From: Nonomuraea rubra | GTDB taxonomy: Bacteria > Actinomycetota > Actinomycetes > Streptosporangiales > Streptosporangiaceae | NCBI RefSeq assembly: GCF_014207985.1 | Contig: NZ_JACHMI010000001.1 | Location: 4,757,001 to 4,821,000, forward strand | Direction of reading: 5' to 3' | Length of the DNA stretch: 64,000 bases | In this document: positions 59,667 through 64,000 of the stretch, one piece after another | How positions within the stretch are numbered: the stretch's first letter is position 1 | Layout: each line of letters begins with the position of its first letter | Notes under the pieces: model-generated | Told to the model about the DNA's origin: nothing | The model's input: only the letters and a program-made list of their open reading frames with translations | Database searches by the model: none | Position numbers and translations under genes: made by a program

Positions 59667-61196
59667 ATGTCGTCCGCGGACCTCGACGACGGCCGGCGCG
59701 CCGGCCCCCGGCAGTGGGCGGGCCTGGTGGTGCTGGTCCTGCCCGCCATGTTGCTGTTCATGATGCTCACCATCCTGTTCCTGGCCATCCCCCAGCTGGC
59801 CACGGAGCTGCGGCCCACCAGCACCCAGACCCTCTGGATCATCGACATCTACGGGTTCCTGATGGCGGGCCTGCTGGTCACCATGGGCACGCTCGGCGAC
59901 AGGATCGGCCATCGCCGGCTGCTGATCGCGGGCGCGGCCGTCTTCGCCGTCGTCTCGCTGATCGCCGCCAACACCTCCGACCCCGCACTGATGATCGGGT
60001 GGCGGGCGGTGCTCGGCCTCGCCGCGGCCACCCAGATGCCCGCCACCCTCGGGCTGATCTTCGCCACGTTCGCCGACCCGCGGCAGCGGGGCATCGCGGT
60101 CGGCATCTGGTCGGGCGGCATCTCCGTCGGCACCGGCCTGGGCCCGGTGATCGGCGGGGCGCTGCTGGAGGCGTTCTCCTGGCGCGCGGCCTTCCTGGTC
60201 GCGGTGCCCGTCATGGCCGTCGTGGCGATCGGCGCCCCGCTGCTGCTGCCCAACCCCCGCAACCCGGTCGCCGGCCGCCTCGACCTGTTCAGCGTGCTGC
60301 TGTCGCTGGCGACGCTGCTGCCGATCGTCTACGGCGTCAAGGAGCTGGCCAGGCCGGACTCGCTGCTGCCCGCGCTGGCCGGCATCGTGGTCGGGCTGGC
60401 GTTCGGCGCCTGGTTCCTCGTGCGCCAGCTTCGCCTGCCCGAGCCGCTGCTCGACGTGCGGCTGTTCGCCAACCGCGCGGTCAGCGGCGCGCTGGGCGTC
60501 TTCCTGCTCTCCGCGACCGCACTCGGCGGCATCTACCTGCTGTTCACCCAGTACCTGCAGCTCGTCGAGGGGCTCTCGCCGCTGCGGGCGGGGTTGTGGG
60601 TGCTGCCGGGGGCGGCCCTGCTGGTGGTGGTCTCCACGCTCTCACCCGTCCTGGTACGGCGGATCCGCCCCGGGAACCTGATCGCGGCCGGGCTGGCCGT
60701 ACAGGTGATCGGTTACCTCATGCTCACCCAGGTGCACGTGGCCGGCGGGCTGCCGCTGCTGGTCGCGGGCTTCATGGTGCTCTATCCCGCGGTGGCGCCG
60801 TCCATGGCGCTGACCACCAACCTGGTCGTCGGCTCGGTACCGCCGGAGAAGGCGGGGGCGGCGTCCGGGCTGGCCACCACCTGCAGCGACCTGGGCATCT
60901 CGCTCGGCATCGCCGTCATCGGCAGCATCGGCGCCGTCGTCTACCGGGCCCAGGTGGCCACCTCCCTGCCCGCCGGCCTGCCGCCGGAGGCGGCCGCGGC
61001 CGGCCGCGACAGCCTCGACGGGGCCGTGTCGGCGGCACGGGGGCTGCCGGACGACGTCGCCGCGGCGGTGCTCGCCCCCGCTCGCGAGGCCTTCGCCGGC
61101 GGGCTCAACGTGGCGGCCGTCGTCGCCGCGGTCATCGCGGCCGCCGCCGCGATCCTGGCGCTCCGCCGGCTCCGTCACCTTCCGCCCACCGGCTGA
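59667..61196 (+). CDS. MFS drug exporter, DHA2 (14-helix) type
   Basis: 509 residues from ATG 59667 with GGAGG upstream. Fourteen hydrophobic segments; motif A GTLGDRIGHRRLL and motif C-like GIWSGGISVGTGLGPVIGGALL are present, typical of proton-driven multidrug exporters (QacA/EmrB/SmvA-like). Follows the LuxR-type gene by 108 bp in the same direction and precedes GNAT and hydrolase genes. Substrate unknown; it is too far from the RiPP operon to be assigned to it. Confidence 0.92.
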   Translation: MSSADLDDGRRAGPRQWAGLVVLVLPAMLLFMMLTILFLAIPQLATELRPTSTQTLWIIDIYGFLMAGLLVTMGTLGDRIGHRRLLIAGAAVFAVVSLIAANTSDPALMIGWRAVLGLAAATQMPATLGLIFATFADPRQRGIAVGIWSGGISVGTGLGPVIGGALLEAFSWRAAFLVAVPVMAVVAIGAPLLLPNPRNPVAGRLDLFSVLLSLATLLPIVYGVKELARPDSLLPALAGIVVGLAFGAWFLVRQLRLPEPLLDVRLFANRAVSGALGVFLLSATALGGIYLLFTQYLQLVEGLSPLRAGLWVLPGAALLVVVSTLSPVLVRRIRPGNLIAAGLAVQVIGYLMLTQVHVAGGLPLLVAGFMVLYPAVAPSMALTTNLVVGSVPPEKAGAASGLATTCSDLGISLGIAVIGSIGAVVYRAQVATSLPAGLPPEAAAAGRDSLDGAVSAARGLPDDVAAAVLAPAREAFAGGLNVAAVVAAVIAAAAAILALRRLRHLPPTG

Positions 61197-61212
61197 CCAG
61201 AGGAGATCCGTC

Positions 61213-61644
61213 ATGCTGTCGATCCGTCGCGCGACGCCCGCCGACGCGGCCACCGTCCACCGCCTGATGTGCGAGCTCGCCGGGCATCAGGGCCAGCGGT
61301 CCGCTGTCGGCGTGAGCGCCGAGCGCATGCGCGAGCTGCTCGCGCGCCCCGAGATCACCTACCTGATCGCGGAGAGCGGCGGGCGGGCGGTCGGTTACGT
61401 GTCCTGGTTCGTCCGGGTCAGCCTGTGGTCGGGCGGGGACTACCTCGCGCTGGACGACCTCTTCGTCGCCGATGGGGAACGCGGCCGGCGGGTGGGGGAG
61501 CAGTTGATGCGCGCGGCCGCCGAGGCCGCGGACGGCAGGGTGATCCGCTGGGAGGTCGCCGCGGCCAACGTGGCGGCCCAGCGGTTCTACCGGCGCATCG
61601 GAGCCGAGCTGGTTCCCAAGGTGATCTGCCGGTGGCAGGTGTAG
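61213..61644 (+). CDS. GNAT-family N-acetyltransferase
   Basis: 143 residues, 16 bp after the MFS gene, with GAGGAG before the ATG. Acetyl-CoA motif A: LDDLFVADGERGRRVGEQLM; then WEVAAANVAAQRFYRRIGAELV, the usual GNAT tail. Could modify a drug or small amine. Same operon as the exporter, which hints at drug resistance; inference. Confidence 0.9.
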   Translation: MLSIRRATPADAATVHRLMCELAGHQGQRSAVGVSAERMRELLARPEITYLIAESGGRAVGYVSWFVRVSLWSGGDYLALDDLFVADGERGRRVGEQLMRAAAEAADGRVIRWEVAAANVAAQRFYRRIGAELVPKVICRWQV

Positions 61645-61680
61645 CCCGGCGAGGGGCGAGACCGATTTTCCGGCGCGGGC

Positions 61681-61705
61681 TTGACCTTGCCCTAGGGGCA
61701 AGGTT
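61681..61705 (+). promoter_or_regulatory. MerR-type promoter/operator of the serine hydrolase
   Basis: ACCTTGCCC-TAG-GGGCAAGGT (61684-61704), perfect 9-bp arms, directly after the -35 TTGACC (61681-61686). The palindrome lies in the spacer between -35 and -10, the hallmark of MerR activation. The hydrolase starts at 61720 and a MerR gene follows it. Confidence 0.8.
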
Positions 61706-61719
61706 CGACGATCGTCCGC

Positions 61720-63144
61720 ATGAACACCAACAAGCTGCACACCGCCGAAGCCCGGATCCGCGAGCAGGCCGCCGCCTACTGCGCCGCCAACCACGTCCCC
61801 GGGTTCGTCGCCGGCGTCCACCACGCCGGCGAGCAGTTCGTCGTCGCCCACGGCACCGCGAACGTCACCACCGGCGCGCCGATGCTCGAAGACACCGGCT
61901 TCCTGCTCGGCTCCGTCACCAAGGTCCTGACCACCACGCTGGTCCTGCAGCAGGTCGACCGGGGGGTGCTGGACCTGGACACGCCGGTGGTGACGTACCT
62001 GCCGGAATTCGCGCTGAACGTGCCGGGCGCGGCGGACAAGATCCTCGTCCGGCACCTGATCTCCCACACCAACGGCATCGACGCGGACCTGTACTTCCCC
62101 GACGCCAAGGGCCGCGACGCGCTCAAGACGTACGTCGCCGGCCTGGCGAGCGGGTGCGGCACCCTGTTCGAGCCCGGCGAGCAGCTCAGCTACTCCAACG
62201 GCGGCATGATCGTTGCCGGCCGCCTGCTGGAGGTGGTGACCGGCCTGCCCTTCTCCGAGCTGCTCGCCCGCGACATCTACACCCCCGTCGGCATGAAGGA
62301 CTCCAGCACCTCGGCCGAGCAGGCCATCCTGCGCAGCACGGCGATCGGCCACTTCCCGGACCCGGAGACCATGGAGGCCAGGCCCACCGGCATGTTCACG
62401 CTGCCCGACACGTGGGGCCCGGCCGGCGGCACGCCGATCGGCACCGTCGCCGACCTGCTCGCGTTCGGGCGTACCCATCTCGCGGGCGGCGTGTCCCCCT
62501 CCGGCACGCGCGTCCTGTCGGCCGGGTCGGCCGCGCTGATGCAGCAGGTCTCGTACGACCTGCGCTCGCCGAACACCCCGCCGATGGGCCTGGGCTGGGT
62601 GCGGTACCCGTTCGGCGACACGACCGTCCTGGCCATGTCCGGCGCGTCGCCCGGCGGGGTGTCGATCCTGTGCGTCATCCCCGAGCACGACCTGGTCCTC
62701 GCCTGCTTCGGCAACACCCCCGGGGCGATCCTGCTGCAGGACCAGCTGCTCCAGTGGCTGCTCAGCGAGCACCTCGGCGTCCCGATCCCCACGCTGATCA
62801 CGGAGACGGAGCAGGACGTCGACCTCGCCCCGTACGCGGGCACCTACCGCTCCGGCCAGCTCCGCATCGACGTCAGCGTCGTGGACGGCCAGCTGGAGGA
62901 GCGGGCCGCGTACGAGCCGGCGGACGCCTCGCAGGAGCGGATCTTCACGGAGTTCGCCGGCGGCACGACCGCCGCCCCGCCGCAGCGCTACGTGCCGATC
63001 CGGCCCGGCCTGTTCGCGCCCGCCGGGTACCCGCTGGAGGCGTTCGACGGATACCTGCGCCTGCTGCTCGTCTCCTACCACGACGTGCGCGACGGCCAGG
63101 CGCGCTTCCGCAACGGCGGCGGCCGCATGACCCGGCGGGCCTGA
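61720..63144 (+). CDS. Serine hydrolase of the beta-lactamase/D-Ala-D-Ala carboxypeptidase fold
   Basis: 474 residues. SxxK motif in LLGSVTKVLTT (about residue 65) and YxN in LSYSNGGMIVAG; C-terminal lipocalin-like domain (YAGTYRSGQLRIDVSV). No signal peptide, so it would act inside the cell as an esterase or amidase and not as a classic beta-lactamase. Transcription starts from a MerR-type promoter just upstream. Its product or substrate may be the inducer. Confidence 0.88.
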   Translation: MNTNKLHTAEARIREQAAAYCAANHVPGFVAGVHHAGEQFVVAHGTANVTTGAPMLEDTGFLLGSVTKVLTTTLVLQQVDRGVLDLDTPVVTYLPEFALNVPGAADKILVRHLISHTNGIDADLYFPDAKGRDALKTYVAGLASGCGTLFEPGEQLSYSNGGMIVAGRLLEVVTGLPFSELLARDIYTPVGMKDSSTSAEQAILRSTAIGHFPDPETMEARPTGMFTLPDTWGPAGGTPIGTVADLLAFGRTHLAGGVSPSGTRVLSAGSAALMQQVSYDLRSPNTPPMGLGWVRYPFGDTTVLAMSGASPGGVSILCVIPEHDLVLACFGNTPGAILLQDQLLQWLLSEHLGVPIPTLITETEQDVDLAPYAGTYRSGQLRIDVSVVDGQLEERAAYEPADASQERIFTEFAGGTTAAPPQRYVPIRPGLFAPAGYPLEAFDGYLRLLLVSYHDVRDGQARFRNGGGRMTRRA

Positions 63145-63184
63145 TGCGGCGGGGCTGACCCGTTCGAGTGGGAGGATGTCCGGC

Positions 63185-63904
63185 ATGTTCACGATTGGCC
63201 GGCTCGCGGACTACGCCGGGGTGACCACCAAGGCCATCCGCCACTACCACGAGCGCGGGCTGCTCGCCGAGCCCGGCCGCGACTCCTCCGGTTACCGGCG
63301 CTACACCGCCCAGCACGCGATCGACCTGGTCAAGATCAGGACCCTGGCCCACGCGGGCGTGCCCCTGACCCGCATCAAGGACCTGCTCGACGCCGACCCG
63401 GACACGCTCACGGCGGCCATCGCCGAGATCGACCACGACCTCGAGGACCGCATCGCGCGGCTGCGGCGAACCCGCGAGCAACTCGCCGAGCTGCGCGGCG
63501 GCGACCGGCTCTTCGTCTCCCCCGAAGTGGCCGACTTCCTCGACGACCTGCGCCGGCTCGGCGTGAGCGAACGTCAGCGGAACCTGGAACGCGACGGCTG
63601 GATCCTGATGCAGACCGCCTCACCCCAGGACGCCTCCGTGTGGATCGCCGAGAAGCGCGAGCTGCTGAACGACCCCGAGTTCCGCGCGCTCTACCTCGAC
63701 CACGACGCCGCCTACGACTGGCCGCCGGACGACCCTCGCCTCCCGGCCCTCGCGGACCGCACCCGGAGCTGGTACGTCCGGCACGAGAGCCGCTCCGAGA
63801 CCCGGCCCGTCAGCAACGAGGCCGTCGCCAGGCTGGCCGAGCAGTCCCAGCCCGGCGCCTCCTCCCCGGCCTGGGACCGCCTGGCCCGGCTCATGGCAGG
63901 CTAG
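63185..63904 (+). CDS. MerR-family transcriptional activator
   Basis: 239 residues; ATG 63185 is preferred over 63176 because GGAGG (63171-63175) lies 9 bp away. N-terminal MerR HTH (TIGRLADYAGVTTKAIRHYHERGLL, SGYRRYTAQHAIDLVKIRTL), dimer helix, then a TipAS-like/unknown C-terminal domain with no Cys cluster, so it senses an organic ligand and not a metal. It likely activates the hydrolase gene through the palindrome at 61684. The 96 bp after it to the window end hold nothing I can call. Confidence 0.88.
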   Translation: MFTIGRLADYAGVTTKAIRHYHERGLLAEPGRDSSGYRRYTAQHAIDLVKIRTLAHAGVPLTRIKDLLDADPDTLTAAIAEIDHDLEDRIARLRRTREQLAELRGGDRLFVSPEVADFLDDLRRLGVSERQRNLERDGWILMQTASPQDASVWIAEKRELLNDPEFRALYLDHDAAYDWPPDDPRLPALADRTRSWYVRHESRSETRPVSNEAVARLAEQSQPGASSPAWDRLARLMAG

Positions 63905-64000
63905 CCAGGGCCAGGCTCGCCTCCGGCAGGCGCCCCCAGCGTCGGCCCGGCTACGCCACGTCGGGCCGGGTCATCAGTGGCGACCGCAGGTGCAACGCCA

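Noticed and set aside
59667..61196. MFS protein as the exporter of the RiPP
   Set aside because: It lies about 47 kb from the RiPP operon among unrelated genes; nothing in the sequence links the two.

Overview
The window is very GC-rich, has many GTG/TTG starts and many stop/start overlaps of the ATGA, GTGA or TTGA type, and carries typical actinomycete families (MmyB-like XRE regulators, ROK, DHA2-type MFS, an FdhA/NuoEF-type formate dehydrogenase). It reads as a chromosomal segment of a filamentous actinomycete, perhaps of the Streptosporangiaceae; that placement is inference. I see no rRNA, tRNA, CRISPR array, integrase or transposase. Layout: (1) 1-12,952, a compact thiopeptide-like RiPP locus. 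A partial P450 faces away from an IS30-like-HTH regulator; then an operon runs F-protein (leader recognition), YcaO, tandem SagB-type dehydrogenase, a 59-residue precursor, a 15-bp hairpin, and a LanB split into glutamylation, elimination and pyridine-synthase-like proteins. The operon starts from a -35/-10 promoter placed so that the mRNA is probably leaderless, and a perfect 14-bp CelR/CebR palindrome covers the first start codon. (2) 12,984-26,716, small regulators with visible operators and redox enzymes: VOC, GntR/PEBP/cupin/TetR, RidA/TetR, MDR oxidoreductase, XRE, a PPOX/PDR-reductase/SIP operon facing a TetR, a second P450, a HATPase/XRE pair, and HxlR facing a type II NADH dehydrogenase-like flavoprotein. 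(3) 26,799-37,448, a pterin-metal locus: MobA-MoaD fusion, aldehyde:ferredoxin oxidoreductase, Cys-type formate dehydrogenase with a fused NuoE-NuoF subunit, MoeA, and MoeA fused to a PBP-like domain. (4) 37,703-47,201, signalling: a membrane Ser/Thr kinase with a His-rich repeat linker and beta-propeller, a secreted protein, a coupled pair of kinases (one with TPR-like repeats), and a soluble/membrane pair sharing a winged-helix domain. (5) 47,245-55,867, a sugar locus: ROK regulator, GH9, BadF-type kinase, GH4 and an ABC importer, with a 19-bp near-palindrome upstream. (6) 56,050-63,904: eroded SDR, large LuxR-type ATPase regulator, MFS pump, GNAT, and a serine hydrolase whose promoter is a textbook MerR operator, with the MerR gene next door. 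The most unusual points are the RiPP system and a general habit of this sequence. The RiPP has an azole-poor core, a predicted 41-membered pyridine macrocycle if Ser1 and Ser15 of the core condense, and a cellulose-type operator on its operon. The general habit is degenerate tandem minisatellites (periods 17, 18, 21, 27, 33, 42 and 44 bp) in protein linkers, in gene 3' ends and between genes; most of the RiPP enzymes carry them.
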